A program made the position numbers and the translations under genes. Shown piece after piece: positions 25,212-34,334 of a DNA stretch of 64,000 nucleotides. A model generated the notes under the pieces. That model ran no database searches and was not told where the DNA came from. It saw only the letters and a list, made by a program, of their open reading frames with translations. Location: positions 62,001-126,000 of the forward strand of contig JAHHRN010000002.1 of the NCBI GenBank assembly GCA_020025775.1, given 5' to 3'. The first letter of the stretch is position 1. Each line of letters begins with the position of its first letter. The stretch is from Acutalibacter sp. (lineage in GTDB: Bacteria; Bacillota; Clostridia; Oscillospirales; Acutalibacteraceae).

Positions 25212-26903
25212 ATGGGCGATTATATTCGGTTAAAACCGTCAGATTGCAAAAACTGCTATAAGTGCATCCGAAATTGTACGGTGAAATCGATTAGCTTTGC
25301 TGGAGGACTTGCGCAAATTGTAGAAGATGAGTGTATTCTCTGCGGAAAGTGCTTTGTCGTTTGCCCACAAAATGCGAAGGAGATTCGTTCGGATTTGGAT
25401 GCGGCGAAAGCCTTTATAGAAGAAGACGCACCTGTTTATGCGAGTGTTGCGCCGTCTTTTGTGGCGAATTATCCGGGCGTTACCATGGCTTCTATGCGAA
25501 AAGTGTTGAAGGCACTTGGCTTTGCCGATGCACAGGAAACAGCAGTGGGTGCAACAGCTGTGAAAAATGCTTATGATGCGCTTGTACGCGCAGAGGAACA
25601 AAAGGTCATTATTGCTTCTTCTTGCCCGAGTGTGAATTTGCTGGTCGAAAAGCATTTTCCCCAGTTGCTTCCTTGTCTTGCAAAAGTTCAAACTCCTATG
25701 GCTGTACATACGCAGATGCTTCGAAAAGCGCATCCCGGTGCAAAGGTGGTCTTTATCGGACCGTGTATTGCCAAAAAGGCCGAAGCAGAGGAGAAAAAGC
25801 CGAATGCCGATTGTGTTTTAACCTTTGAAGAATTGAATGCTTGGATGCAGGAAAAGCAGATTGCATTTGATACTTCTTTAGAGGATGCGCCCGGTGAAAG
25901 AGGCAAAGCACGCTTTTTCCCAACAGCCGGCGGCATTTTAAAGTCGATGGCTTGTGATAATTCGAACTATACCTATATGTCTGTAGACGGTACAGACGCC
26001 TGTGCTCGAGCACTTGAGGATATTGCAAGCGGCAATCTGCAGAATTGCTTCATTGAAATGTCCTCCTGTGAGGGTGGTTGTATCGGCGGACCGGCTATGT
26101 CGAAAGAGAGCCGCAGACCGGTGCATAATTTCCTTGCCGTGGATTCCTACGGTAAAGCCGCAAACGGTGCGGATTTTGCCGTCGAAGACTGTATGCCGCA
26201 ATCTTTGAAAGCCGAATTTGTGTCTCGTCAGAAAGAAAAGACGCTTGCTGGTGCAACTGCGATTGAAGAAGTTTTGCACAGCATGGGCAAAACCAGACCG
26301 GAGGATGAGCTGAATTGCGGTTCTTGCGGTTATAATACCTGCCGCGAAAAAGCGCAGGCCGTTTTAGACGGGAAGGCGCAGGTCTTTATGTGCTTACCGT
26401 TCTTAACCGAAAAAGCTCAAAGTTTTTCCGATAACATCATTCGCAATACACCGAACGGTATCCTCATTTTAAATGAGAATATGGAAATTCAGCAAATGAA
26501 TGCTGCCGCTCGAAAAATGCTTGGCGTACGTAGCTTAAATGAAGTTATGGGTGCACAGATCGTGGAAATCATGGAGCCTTATGATTTCATTGAAGTGCTG
26601 TCAAGCGGTATCAATATTCACGAAAAACACGTGTATTTGCAATCTCAAAGAAAATATATCGAAGAAACGATTTTGTATGATCGAACCTTCCATATTTTAA
26701 TGTGCATTATGCGTGATATTACCTCAGAAGAGGAAGAAAAAAAGAAAAAAGAAGAGCTGAGCCGTCATACCGTGGAAGTGACCGATAAGGTCATCGAAAA
26801 GCAAATGCGTATTGTGCAGGAAATTGCCTCTCTTTTAGGTGAAACAACTGCCGAAACGAAAATTGCACTGACCAAATTAAAGGAGTCGCTCAAAGATGAA
26901 TAA
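25212..26903 (+). CDS. Sensory-type [FeFe]-hydrogenase with PAS domain (HydS-like, group C)
   Basis: A 563-residue protein. It has an N-terminal 2[4Fe-4S] ferredoxin (CKNCYKCIRNC, CILCGKCFVVCPQ), then a hydrogenase large-subunit domain, a four-Cys cluster motif (NCGSCGYNTCREKA, near residue 375), a PAS domain (about 410-500) and a helical C-terminus. H-cluster ligands persist in the three loops: SSCPSVN, GPCIAKKAE and SSCEGGCIGG. The proton-relay Cys of the first loop, normally TSCCP, is Ser here, as in low-activity sensory hydrogenases. With the PAS domain and the next-door phosphatase this points to an H2 or redox sensor rather than a catabolic enzyme. The 3' end overlaps the phosphatase gene by eight bases. 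Confidence 0.87.
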   Translation: MGDYIRLKPSDCKNCYKCIRNCTVKSISFAGGLAQIVEDECILCGKCFVVCPQNAKEIRSDLDAAKAFIEEDAPVYASVAPSFVANYPGVTMASMRKVLKALGFADAQETAVGATAVKNAYDALVRAEEQKVIIASSCPSVNLLVEKHFPQLLPCLAKVQTPMAVHTQMLRKAHPGAKVVFIGPCIAKKAEAEEKKPNADCVLTFEELNAWMQEKQIAFDTSLEDAPGERGKARFFPTAGGILKSMACDNSNYTYMSVDGTDACARALEDIASGNLQNCFIEMSSCEGGCIGGPAMSKESRRPVHNFLAVDSYGKAANGADFAVEDCMPQSLKAEFVSRQKEKTLAGATAIEEVLHSMGKTRPEDELNCGSCGYNTCREKAQAVLDGKAQVFMCLPFLTEKAQSFSDNIIRNTPNGILILNENMEIQQMNAAARKMLGVRSLNEVMGAQIVEIMEPYDFIEVLSSGINIHEKHVYLQSQRKYIEETILYDRTFHILMCIMRDITSEEEEKKKKEELSRHTVEVTDKVIEKQMRIVQEIASLLGETTAETKIALTKLKESLKDE

Positions 26904-28068
26904 GCTTTGTACAGAGATTGGCTATCAAAGTGTCAATAAATACGGCGAACAGCTTTGCGGCGACCGCGTAGAGGTCATTTCTCAGGGCGATGACAATTAT
27001 GTTGTGGTACTGGCAGATGGTTTAGGAAGCGGTGTGAAAGCGAATATTCTTTCCACCCTTACATCCAAAATTATATCTACCATGATTGCCAATGGCATGA
27101 GCCTTTTGAATTGCGTAGAAACCATTGCGGCAACTCTGCCGATTTGCGAAGAAAGAAAGGTAGCTTATTCCACGTTTACGATTGTACGAACGATAGAAAA
27201 TCGTATTGCGCAGGTGGTGCAGTATGATAATCCAGACCTTATCCTGCTTCGTAACGGAAAATCCGTAGATTACGAAAAAACCGAAGTCGAAATGGAAGGA
27301 AAAAAGATTTATCAATCGACTATCGATTTAGAAGAAAATGATTTTCTGGTTTTTACAAGTGACGGCGCTTTGTTTGCCGGCATGGGTCGCACCATGAACT
27401 TCGGCTGGCAGAGAGAGGAAATTGTTGCCTTCCTCGAAAAAATGGTACAGCCGTCCTTTACGGCGGATATGGTGTCGGAATTGCTTTTAGATGAATGCAA
27501 TAAGCTGTACGGTGGCGAACCGGGCGATGATACCACGATTTGTACAGTTAAAATTCGCCCGAGAAAAGCTGTGAACGTTTTGTTCGGACCGCCGAGCAAT
27601 CCGAGCGCTGTACCGCAAATGATGGAGCAGTTTTTTGCGCAAGAAGGAAAGCACATTGTCTGTGGTGGCACAACCTCATCGCTTGCAGCAGAATTTTTAG
27701 GAAAGACTGTAGAAATTGATTTGAATTATGTGGATGATGACATCCCGCCCATTGCCCATATTAAGGGCGTGGATTTGGTAACCGAAGGGATTGTTACCAT
27801 GAGCCGTGTGTTAGAATACGCGGAAAATTATTCGAAAGAAAGCCAGATTTATGCGGACTGGAATGTGAAAAACGACGGTGCATCACAGATTGCACGTCTG
27901 CTTTTCGGCGAAGCGACAGATATTTGGTTTTTTGTCGGGAGAGCTGTGAATCCGGCGCACCAAAACCCGAAACTCCCGATTTCTTTCCACTTGAAAATGC
28001 ATTTGATTGAATCTTTGTCTGAATATTTAACAAAAATGGGCAAACGAGTCAAGGTAAGTTATTTTTAG
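26896..28068 (+). CDS. SpoIIE-type PP2C serine phosphatase linked to the sensory hydrogenase
   Basis: A 390-residue protein. The PPM/PP2C domain (about 1-220) has the metal-binding motifs VLADGLGSGVKA, FTSDGALFAG and GDDTTICTVKI, so the active site looks intact. A second domain (about 225-390) contains FGPPSNP, CGGTTSSLAAEFLGK and GVDLVTEGIVTMSRVLEYA. I do not know a named fold for it; CGGTTS and the acidic stretch look like a ligand-binding pocket. There is no membrane segment. Translation is coupled to the HydS-like gene by overlap, so its activity is probably set by that sensor, with an unknown phosphoprotein target. Confidence 0.88.
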   Translation: MNKLCTEIGYQSVNKYGEQLCGDRVEVISQGDDNYVVVLADGLGSGVKANILSTLTSKIISTMIANGMSLLNCVETIAATLPICEERKVAYSTFTIVRTIENRIAQVVQYDNPDLILLRNGKSVDYEKTEVEMEGKKIYQSTIDLEENDFLVFTSDGALFAGMGRTMNFGWQREEIVAFLEKMVQPSFTADMVSELLLDECNKLYGGEPGDDTTICTVKIRPRKAVNVLFGPPSNPSAVPQMMEQFFAQEGKHIVCGGTTSSLAAEFLGKTVEIDLNYVDDDIPPIAHIKGVDLVTEGIVTMSRVLEYAENYSKESQIYADWNVKNDGASQIARLLFGEATDIWFFVGRAVNPAHQNPKLPISFHLKMHLIESLSEYLTKMGKRVKVSYF

Positions 28069-28078
28069 AGGAGATATT

Positions 28079-29530
28079 ATGGCAAAAACCGAAAAAAGAT
28101 TTGATACGAAGGTACAGGAATTAAAATATAAAGTTTTAAGAGAAGTGGCGCGTATTGCTTATCAAAGTGATAACGGTTTTGATATGGCAATGAGCTTTAA
28201 CGACGTTGCAAAGGTTATCGTCGGTCCAAAGCCTACCATGCGCTGCTGCATTTACAAGGAACGTGCGATTGTTGGCGAACGCATTAAGATGGCATGCGGC
28301 GGTGATAAGAACAATCCGAATGTTATTGAGGTTATTGATATTGCCTGCGATGAATGCCCTGCCAGCGGCTATCAGGTCAGTCAGGACTGTCGCGGCTGTA
28401 TTGCACATCGCTGTGAAGAGGCTTGCTCGAGAGATGCGATTTATTTTGATGAAAATCAAAAGGCACACATCGATAAAAGCAAGTGCGTAAACTGTGGTGC
28501 GTGCGCTAAGGTTTGCCCGTATTCCGCAATTTCTAACTATAAGCGTCCCTGCGAAAAGGCATGTAAGGTGAAAGCAATTTCCATGCGTGAGGACGAAAGC
28601 CATGCGGCGCATATCAATAATGATAAATGTATTTCCTGCGGTGCATGCGAATACATGTGTCCTTTCGGTGCGATTGTGGACAAGTCTTTTATCTTAAAGG
28701 TTGTGGACATGCTCAAAAAGAGCGATAACAACAAAAATTATAAGGTTTATGCCGTGGTTGCACCCTCAATTTCCAGCCAGTTTAGATATGCCAAGCTTGG
28801 ACAGGTGATTTCAGCCATTAAAGAAATCGGTTTCTTTAGCGTAGTGGAAGCGGCTCTTGGCGCAGACTTAGTTGCCTACAAAGAAGCACAGGAGCTTGCA
28901 GAAAAAGGATTTTTAACTAGCTCTTGCTGTCCGGCGTTTGTGGATTATATTAAGAAGACTGTGCCGAAAATGGCAGAACATATTTCCTCCAATCTTTCAC
29001 CCATGGCGGCTATAGCTGAATATATTAAACAGCAGGATCCTACCGCAAAGGTGGTCTTTATCGGTCCTTGTACTGCGAAGAAAAAAGAAATTCAAGACGA
29101 AAGAGTGGCGCCGCTCGTAGATTCGGTTTTGACCTTTGAAGAATTGCAGGCATTAATTGACAGCCGCGATATTGATTTGCAGTCTCTTCCTGAAGATGTT
29201 CTCGACAACGCCTCGTACTTTGGCAGAATTTTTGCGAGAAGCGGCGGTCTTGCCGATGCGGTTCGTGAGTCCATTGCAGAGCAGGGCTTAGAATGTGAAT
29301 ATAATCCGATTTCCTGCGACGGCATCGAGGAATGTCGTATGGCACTTTTGAAAGCCTCTAAGGGCGTTTTAAAAGAAAACTTTATCGAAGGCATGGCGTG
29401 TGTCGGCGGTTGCATCGGCGGTGCAGGCTGCTTGACGCATGAAGCCAACAAAGATAAAAATGAAGTAGATAAATACGGTAAAGAAGCCTTGGAAAAGAAA
29501 ATTACCGATGCTATTCGTGTTTTAAATTAA
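28079..29530 (+). CDS. Monomeric [FeFe]-hydrogenase, group-B-like
   Basis: A 483-residue protein. The N-terminal part carries many Cys, including the ferredoxin motifs CVNCGACAKVCP and CISCGACEYMCP, plus an extra Cys-rich region (CDECPASG, CRGCIAHRCEEAC). The hydrogenase domain has all three H-cluster loops: TSSCCPAF with both Cys, GPCTAKKKE and GMACVGGCIGG. The CCPAF and GGAG forms are those of the poorly studied group B rather than group A enzymes. It should make or oxidise H2 with ferredoxin. GAGGAGA precedes the ATG, ten bases after the phosphatase stop. A strong terminator follows. Maturases HydEFG are not in the window. Confidence 0.88.
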   Translation: MAKTEKRFDTKVQELKYKVLREVARIAYQSDNGFDMAMSFNDVAKVIVGPKPTMRCCIYKERAIVGERIKMACGGDKNNPNVIEVIDIACDECPASGYQVSQDCRGCIAHRCEEACSRDAIYFDENQKAHIDKSKCVNCGACAKVCPYSAISNYKRPCEKACKVKAISMREDESHAAHINNDKCISCGACEYMCPFGAIVDKSFILKVVDMLKKSDNNKNYKVYAVVAPSISSQFRYAKLGQVISAIKEIGFFSVVEAALGADLVAYKEAQELAEKGFLTSSCCPAFVDYIKKTVPKMAEHISSNLSPMAAIAEYIKQQDPTAKVVFIGPCTAKKKEIQDERVAPLVDSVLTFEELQALIDSRDIDLQSLPEDVLDNASYFGRIFARSGGLADAVRESIAEQGLECEYNPISCDGIEECRMALLKASKGVLKENFIEGMACVGGCIGGAGCLTHEANKDKNEVDKYGKEALEKKITDAIRVLN

Positions 29531-29535
29531 TCGTC

Positions 29536-29567
29536 AAAGAGTTCCCTTTCAGGGGAACTCTTTTTTT
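29536..29567 (+). terminator. Rho-independent terminator of the hydrogenase operon
   Basis: AAAGAGTTCCC (29536-29546) pairs with GGGAACTCTTT (29553-29563), followed by more Ts to 29567. Confidence 0.92.
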
Positions 29568-29675
29568 GAAAACAACAATAGTTAACAAAATAATTTTGAA
29601 TGTCAATTATTTTAAGATATATTTGCTTTTTAAATAAATGTAGATAAAATATGTTCTGAATATTATGAAAATACG

Positions 29676-29704
29676 TTGACTTTTTACAATTTAGGGAGTA
29701 TACT
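29676..29704 (+). promoter_or_regulatory. Sigma-A-type promoter of the surface-protein gene
   Basis: TTGACT (29676-29681), 17-base spacer, TATACT (29699-29704). The ATG with GAGGAGG follows about 50 bases later. Confidence 0.8.
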
Positions 29705-29757
29705 CCAAGTAATTCAAGGCAATATATTGTCTTGAAAAATATGAGGAGGAATACCTT

Positions 29758-30798
29758 ATGAAAAAAATGAAAAAAGTTCTTAGCATTTTCTTATGCGTTT
29801 TACTCATTACAAGTGTGTGTTTAGTATCTTCCTTTGCTGCTGATCCACAAGATGCTGTTTCTATGGTTGTAAAAACACCACCCACCAGAACCGTTTTTTA
29901 TGATGGCATGGACAATTTGTTAGTGCCTTCTGAAATTACGGATGTTCCGGTTGGCGCAGTCCTTACTATAACTTATAAAGATGGTACAGAAGAGGATATT
30001 ACTGTAGCAGAGGATACACAGGCAGTCTTAGATATTGATAATTTTACTATTGGTGAAAATACAGCAGAAATTCGCTATTTTTTCCTTGATGAAGATGACA
30101 ACGTCGTTAAGTCTTTATCTGCAGATCTTCCTGTAACTGTCGAAGAAAGCCCAGTTGCATCTGTTGAAATCACAAAGCTTCCGAATAAGCTTGTTTATGA
30201 TTTGGATAAAGATGTTATTACCAGAGAAAACGTTACATTAGATGGACTTTATGCGGCTAATTCTAAATTGATAGACGCTATTTTTGAATCTGTGGGTATG
30301 AATTTCGAAGATTATAAAGCTTCTATAACAGAGGATCCGGAACAGCTCCAAGATTTATTTGACTTTATTTTTACGGATATAGAAGCATTCCTCATCCTTG
30401 ACGTTTCGGGCGCAGAATTTACTGTTCACTATAAAGATGGCACTAAAGAAGAAGTTCGCTATGATGATGGCTTCAATCATTACAACGGTTTTGCATTCCC
30501 CGTTTTAGCTGGTCAACTGGAAAACACCGTAGTAGAGGGTGAAAATGAAGCGGCTATCGCTGTTATGGGTGTAGAAGCTCCCTTTACTGTTGAGGTTAAG
30601 AAAGATGCATACACTCCGGATGAAAACACAGATGTTAAACCGGATGTAAAGCCTGCGGAAACTCAAAAGCCGGCTGTTCCGCCTGTGGATGTTGAAATCC
30701 CGAAGACCGGTAATACCGTTGCTTCTTCTGTTATGGGCGCTGTAGCGCTTGTTTCTGCTATCGGTGCAGCATATGTTCTTTCTAAAAAAGAAAAATAA
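29758..30798 (+). CDS. Secreted Ig-like-repeat protein with sortase-type (IPKTG) anchor
   Basis: A 346-residue exported protein. A signal peptide (about 1-28, cleavage after SSFA) is followed by two related beta-rich segments, each with a YKDGTxExxxxD hallmark (near residues 80 and 225), resembling bacterial Ig-like (Big_3-type) repeats. A Pro/Lys linker follows. The C-terminus has IPKTGN, a hydrophobic segment and a KKEK tail, the layout of a sortase sorting signal with Ile in place of Leu. It is probably cell-wall anchored; ligand or function unknown. It has its own promoter and a UUCG-loop terminator. No sortase gene lies in the window. Confidence 0.8.
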   Translation: MKKMKKVLSIFLCVLLITSVCLVSSFAADPQDAVSMVVKTPPTRTVFYDGMDNLLVPSEITDVPVGAVLTITYKDGTEEDITVAEDTQAVLDIDNFTIGENTAEIRYFFLDEDDNVVKSLSADLPVTVEESPVASVEITKLPNKLVYDLDKDVITRENVTLDGLYAANSKLIDAIFESVGMNFEDYKASITEDPEQLQDLFDFIFTDIEAFLILDVSGAEFTVHYKDGTKEEVRYDDGFNHYNGFAFPVLAGQLENTVVEGENEAAIAVMGVEAPFTVEVKKDAYTPDENTDVKPDVKPAETQKPAVPPVDVEIPKTGNTVASSVMGAVALVSAIGAAYVLSKKEK

Positions 30799-30812
30799 AT
30801 AACACCATATTT

Positions 30813-30847
30813 AAAAAGTCTCAAGGTTCGCCTTGAGACTTTTTTTG
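30813..30847 (+). terminator. Rho-independent terminator with UUCG tetraloop
   Basis: A 14-bp stem (30813-30826 with 30831-30844) closed by a TTCG loop, ending in a T-run. It is one of the strongest terminators in the window. Confidence 0.95.
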
Positions 30848-30900
30848 TTTAGACTACTGTTTTTCTGTCTATACTCTGGACAGAAAGGATTTGAAAGTCT

Positions 30901-31524
30901 ATGAAAATAAAACATAAACAGCATATAAAAAAATTTGAAACAGCTCTTGCTTGCGGTCTTATTTTAACCTGCCTTTTTTCAACTGTTAGCTTTGCGACCT
31001 CTTGTGACGGTATTCGAGAACGTGTTTTAAGACTGCATGTCTTAGCTAATTCCGATTCTGAAATCGACCAGGCCGTAAAATTAAAAGTGCGTGATGCGGT
31101 GTTGGAAGAGGGCAAAGATATTTTTGCGGGCAGAACAACGGCCAAAGACGCAGAAGAGGTTCTAAAACATCAGACCGAACGGTTAGAGGCCGTGGCCGAT
31201 GCTGTGCTTTTAGAAAACGGCTTTTCCTATACTTCAAAAGTGGAAGTGGGAAAAAGCTTCTTCGGTACTCGTTCTTATGACGAAAAGGTGACATTGCCTG
31301 CCGGAGAATACACAGCCGTGCGAATTCTTTTAGGCGAAGCCAAAGGGCATAATTGGTGGTGTGTAATGTTTCCGCCGCTTTGCCTTCCGGCAGCAGAAGG
31401 GGATGTAAAATTAGAAGATGTATTGGATGAGAAAGAAGAAAGTTTAGTGGAAAGCAATCCGAAATATGAAATGCGCTTTAAAATTGTGGAAATCTTTGAA
31501 AAAATCTTAGAGAAAACAAAATAA
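30901..31524 (+). CDS. spoIIR: Stage II sporulation protein R
   Basis: A signalling protein secreted from the forespore into the intermembrane space, where it triggers SpoIIGA-dependent cleavage of pro-sigma E in the mother cell. The 207-residue product has a basic N-terminus, a hydrophobic segment (about 17-35), then the family hallmark LRLHVLANSDSEIDQAVKLKVRDAV, followed by GKSFFGTRSYDEKVTLPAGEY and GHNWWCVMFPPLC. This conserved core is clear. AAAGGA lies upstream of the ATG; I could not identify a convincing sigma F promoter by eye. It is good evidence that the organism forms endospores. Confidence 0.93.
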   Translation: MKIKHKQHIKKFETALACGLILTCLFSTVSFATSCDGIRERVLRLHVLANSDSEIDQAVKLKVRDAVLEEGKDIFAGRTTAKDAEEVLKHQTERLEAVADAVLLENGFSYTSKVEVGKSFFGTRSYDEKVTLPAGEYTAVRILLGEAKGHNWWCVMFPPLCLPAAEGDVKLEDVLDEKEESLVESNPKYEMRFKIVEIFEKILEKTK

Positions 31525-31620
31525 AACCTTTAAAATTCCCTCGTTCTTTGTTATAATATAATTTATTATAATGCGGAATGGGGGCTTTTTGTTCCGCATA
31601 CCGTAATGGAGGGCATGATT

Positions 31621-33180
31621 TTGCTGAAATACAATATTATTCCAAAACCTACACAATACCAAACCTATGACGGCTCTTATAGTGTATCTTCTGCGACGCA
31701 GGTGTTGGCTGTGCCGGAATTTGTCTCTGCGGCAAATTTTTTAACAGCATTTTTAAAAACCAACCCGGATCCCAAAGAGGATGCAATTCATATTAAAAAA
31801 GTTGCCGGTATGCAGCCGGAAAGCTATACATTAAAAGTATCTCCTCAAGATATTATGATTACCGCTTCAGATGAGGCCGGTGCATTTTACGGTGTTGTAA
31901 CCCTTAAAATGATTTTAATGCAAGCGGAAAAACGTGAAGGTAAAGCTATTGTTCATGCTTTATATATCGAAGATAAGCCGCTTTACAATTATCGTGGCTT
32001 GCAAATGGATGAAAGTCGTCATTTCTTCGGCACGGAAATCGTAAAACAAGTGCTTGATAATATGGCAATGTTAAAGCTCAATACTTTCCATTGGCACTTG
32101 ACCGATGACCAAGGCTTCCGCATTGAAAGCAAAGTGTTTCCGCTCTTAAATGAAATTGGCGCACGTAGAAAATATGCCGGTTTAAAGGGTTGTACGCTCA
32201 AAAACAGAGGCGGGGAGTATTTCCATTATTATACACAGGAAGAAATCAAAGAAATCGTTGCCTACGCGCAGAAATTACATATTGAAGTGATTCCGGAAAT
32301 TGATGTTCCTGGTCATACTTTATCTGTTTTAGCCGGCTATCCGGAACTTTCCTGTAACGGTAATCCTGTAGAAGTTTTCTGCGAAAACGGCATTACCAAA
32401 GATATTCTTTGCGCCGGTAAACCGGAAGTTTATGATTTCTTAGACAAGCTTCTTGCCGAGCTTTGCCCCTTGTTCCCGGGCAGATATTTCCATATCGGCG
32501 GCGATGAAGCGGCAGATGGTCATAAGATTTGGGACAAGTGCCCGAAGTGCCAAAAGGTGATGCAGGAGCAGGGTCTTTCCAACGCAAAAGAATTGCAGGG
32601 CTATTTCATGTCCCGTGTCAACGAAATGCTTAAAAAATACGGTAAAACCACCATGGCGTGGAACGATTGTATCAATGACAGCTTTGATGAAAGCATTGTT
32701 TGTCAATATTGGTCTGGTCATAACTTAAAGGCTGTGCGTGAGCAAGCTTATAAGCGTGATCTCATTCTTTCCCCGGTTCAATATTTCTATTTTGATATTA
32801 AACATGCTAAGGTTTCGCTTAAAAAAGTATATAGCTTCAACGAAAAGAAAGCTGGCTTTGGTAAACCCGGTCAAAGAATCCGTGGCGTGGAGTGCGAACA
32901 TTGGTCAGAATGGTTAGATTCCAAAGAGGCTTTGGAATTTTCTATGTATCCGCGTGTGGCTGCTTTTGCAGAGGTGGCGTGGACAGAGCTTTCCAATCGT
33001 AATTACAAGGATTTCTTGCAGCGTTTAGAATGGTATAAAAATTTCCTCAAAAAGCAAGATATTCACTATTCTCGCGTAACGAAGAAAATGTGGTCTGCAA
33101 GACAGGCGCAGCATTTCAGTCTCGGTGTAGATGGTAATGAATTTAAGCGTAGCGAAGAACTTCGCTTGCTTGAGAAATAA
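31621..33180 (+). CDS. Beta-N-acetylhexosaminidase, GH20 family, apparently cytoplasmic
   Basis: Cleaves terminal N-acetylglucosamine or N-acetylgalactosamine from glycans. A GH20b-type N-terminal domain (about 1-125) precedes the catalytic barrel with LNTFHWHLTDDQGFRIE, EVIPEIDVPGH and the catalytic Asp295-Glu296 pair in HIGGDEA. There is no signal peptide, so it should act on imported glycan fragments. I chose the TTG at 31621 (519 aa) because the only good ribosome-binding site, GGAGGG, is seven bases before it; upstream in-frame ATGs at 31606 and 31615 overlap or abut that site. No terminator separates it from the DegV gene. Confidence 0.92.
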   Translation: MLKYNIIPKPTQYQTYDGSYSVSSATQVLAVPEFVSAANFLTAFLKTNPDPKEDAIHIKKVAGMQPESYTLKVSPQDIMITASDEAGAFYGVVTLKMILMQAEKREGKAIVHALYIEDKPLYNYRGLQMDESRHFFGTEIVKQVLDNMAMLKLNTFHWHLTDDQGFRIESKVFPLLNEIGARRKYAGLKGCTLKNRGGEYFHYYTQEEIKEIVAYAQKLHIEVIPEIDVPGHTLSVLAGYPELSCNGNPVEVFCENGITKDILCAGKPEVYDFLDKLLAELCPLFPGRYFHIGGDEAADGHKIWDKCPKCQKVMQEQGLSNAKELQGYFMSRVNEMLKKYGKTTMAWNDCINDSFDESIVCQYWSGHNLKAVREQAYKRDLILSPVQYFYFDIKHAKVSLKKVYSFNEKKAGFGKPGQRIRGVECEHWSEWLDSKEALEFSMYPRVAAFAEVAWTELSNRNYKDFLQRLEWYKNFLKKQDIHYSRVTKKMWSARQAQHFSLGVDGNEFKRSEELRLLEK

Positions 33181-33212
33181 ATATAAAAAACAGAAACGGA
33201 GATATATAGTTT

Positions 33213-34100
33213 ATGGAAAATTTTGTTTTATCCACTTGCTCTACTTCGGATATGCCTCGTGCATTTTATGAAGAAAGAAACATTGGTCTTGTGCAGTTCC
33301 ATTTTAATATGGATGGTGTAGAATACGAGGATGATTTAGGAGAGAGCATTTCTTATGATGAATTCTATCAGCGTATTGCTGATGGCTCTCAGCCTACAAC
33401 TTCACAGGTGAATGTACAGCAGTATATGGATTATTTTGAGCCGTTCTTAAAAGAAGGCAAAGCAATTTTACATTTGGATTTCTCCAGCGGACTTTCCGGT
33501 TCCTATAACTCTGCCTGCATTGCACGCGAAAGCCTTTTGGAAACTTATCCGGATGCCAAGCTTTATATTGTAGATACTTTGGCAGCGTCTTCCGGTTTCG
33601 GTCTTTTAGTGGATACGGCTGCGGATATGCGCGACAGCGGTAAGAGCATCGAAGAAGTTCGTGACTTCATTGAAGAAAACAAATTGAATCTTCATCACTG
33701 GTTCTTCTCCAGCGATTTAACCAGCTATATTCGCGGCGGCAGAGTAAAGCCCGTAGCTGGCTTTATCGGTACAATTCTTAAAATCTGCCCGCTTCTTAAT
33801 GTAAATCACGAAGGTAAGCTCATTCCGAGACTGAAATGTCGCGGTAAGGCAAAAGCGATTGATACCATCGTAGAAAAGATGGTGCAACACGCAGAAGGCG
33901 GTTTGGAATACAGTGGTAAATGCTTTATTTCTAATTCTGCTTGCTATGAGGATGCAAGAGCTGTTGCGGATAAGGTTGAAGCAACCTTTAAGAATTTGAA
34001 CGGCAAAGTTTTAATTAACAGCATCGGCACAGTAATCGGTTCTCATACCGGCCCTGGCACAGTAGCACTCTTCTTCTACGGTGACAAGCGCGTAGACTAA
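33213..34100 (+). CDS. DegV-family fatty-acid-binding protein
   Basis: DegV/FakB proteins bind a fatty acid and, in FakAB systems, present it to the FakA kinase for phospholipid synthesis. The 295-residue length is standard. The pattern is typical: PTTSQVN near residue 68, LDFSSGLSGSYNSACIA near 95, IVDTLAASSGFGLLV, and the later SSDLTSYIRGGRVKPVAGFIG, KICPLLNV, plus the C-terminal GTVIGSHTGPGTVALFF. No FakA lies nearby, so the partner is unknown. It is probably co-transcribed with the GH20 gene (32-base gap) and ends at a strong terminator. Confidence 0.93.
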   Translation: MENFVLSTCSTSDMPRAFYEERNIGLVQFHFNMDGVEYEDDLGESISYDEFYQRIADGSQPTTSQVNVQQYMDYFEPFLKEGKAILHLDFSSGLSGSYNSACIARESLLETYPDAKLYIVDTLAASSGFGLLVDTAADMRDSGKSIEEVRDFIEENKLNLHHWFFSSDLTSYIRGGRVKPVAGFIGTILKICPLLNVNHEGKLIPRLKCRGKAKAIDTIVEKMVQHAEGGLEYSGKCFISNSACYEDARAVADKVEATFKNLNGKVLINSIGTVIGSHTGPGTVALFFYGDKRVD

Positions 34101-34114
34101 TTTTATAAAATCAG

Positions 34115-34149
34115 AAAAGTTCCGGTATTTATTTACCGGGACTTTTTTT
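34115..34149 (+). terminator. Rho-independent terminator after degV-like gene
   Basis: A 13-pair stem (34115-34127 with 34134-34146, one G-T pair), followed by additional Ts. Confidence 0.9.
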
Positions 34150-34166
34150 ATTCGACGGTTTTCATA

Positions 34167-34195
34167 TTGACCCAGTTTTATATATTTGTTATACT
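34167..34195 (+). promoter_or_regulatory. Sigma-A-type promoter of the MBOAT-SGNH-sigma-RsiV operon
   Basis: TTGACC (34167-34172), 17-base spacer, TATACT (34190-34195). A leader of about 130 bases, AT-rich and without a clear structure, precedes the ATG. No ECF-type promoter was evident by eye, though one could lie in the leader. Confidence 0.75.
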
Positions 34196-34334
34196 AATTA
34201 AGTATGTCGTATCATTTCGTTTTTGAATGTTAAAGGATTTTTAAAACAGAAAATAATTTTTTTAAAAGATTTTATGTCACATTTTAAAAGCGTTTTGCAT
34301 CTTTATTATAGAACGTGTTTTGGTGGTTTCATAT

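Noticed and set aside
25239..25733. Basic antisense open frame inside the sensory hydrogenase gene
   Set aside because: Arg/His/Cys-rich composition is the reverse of the Cys-rich hydrogenase; no ribosome-binding site.
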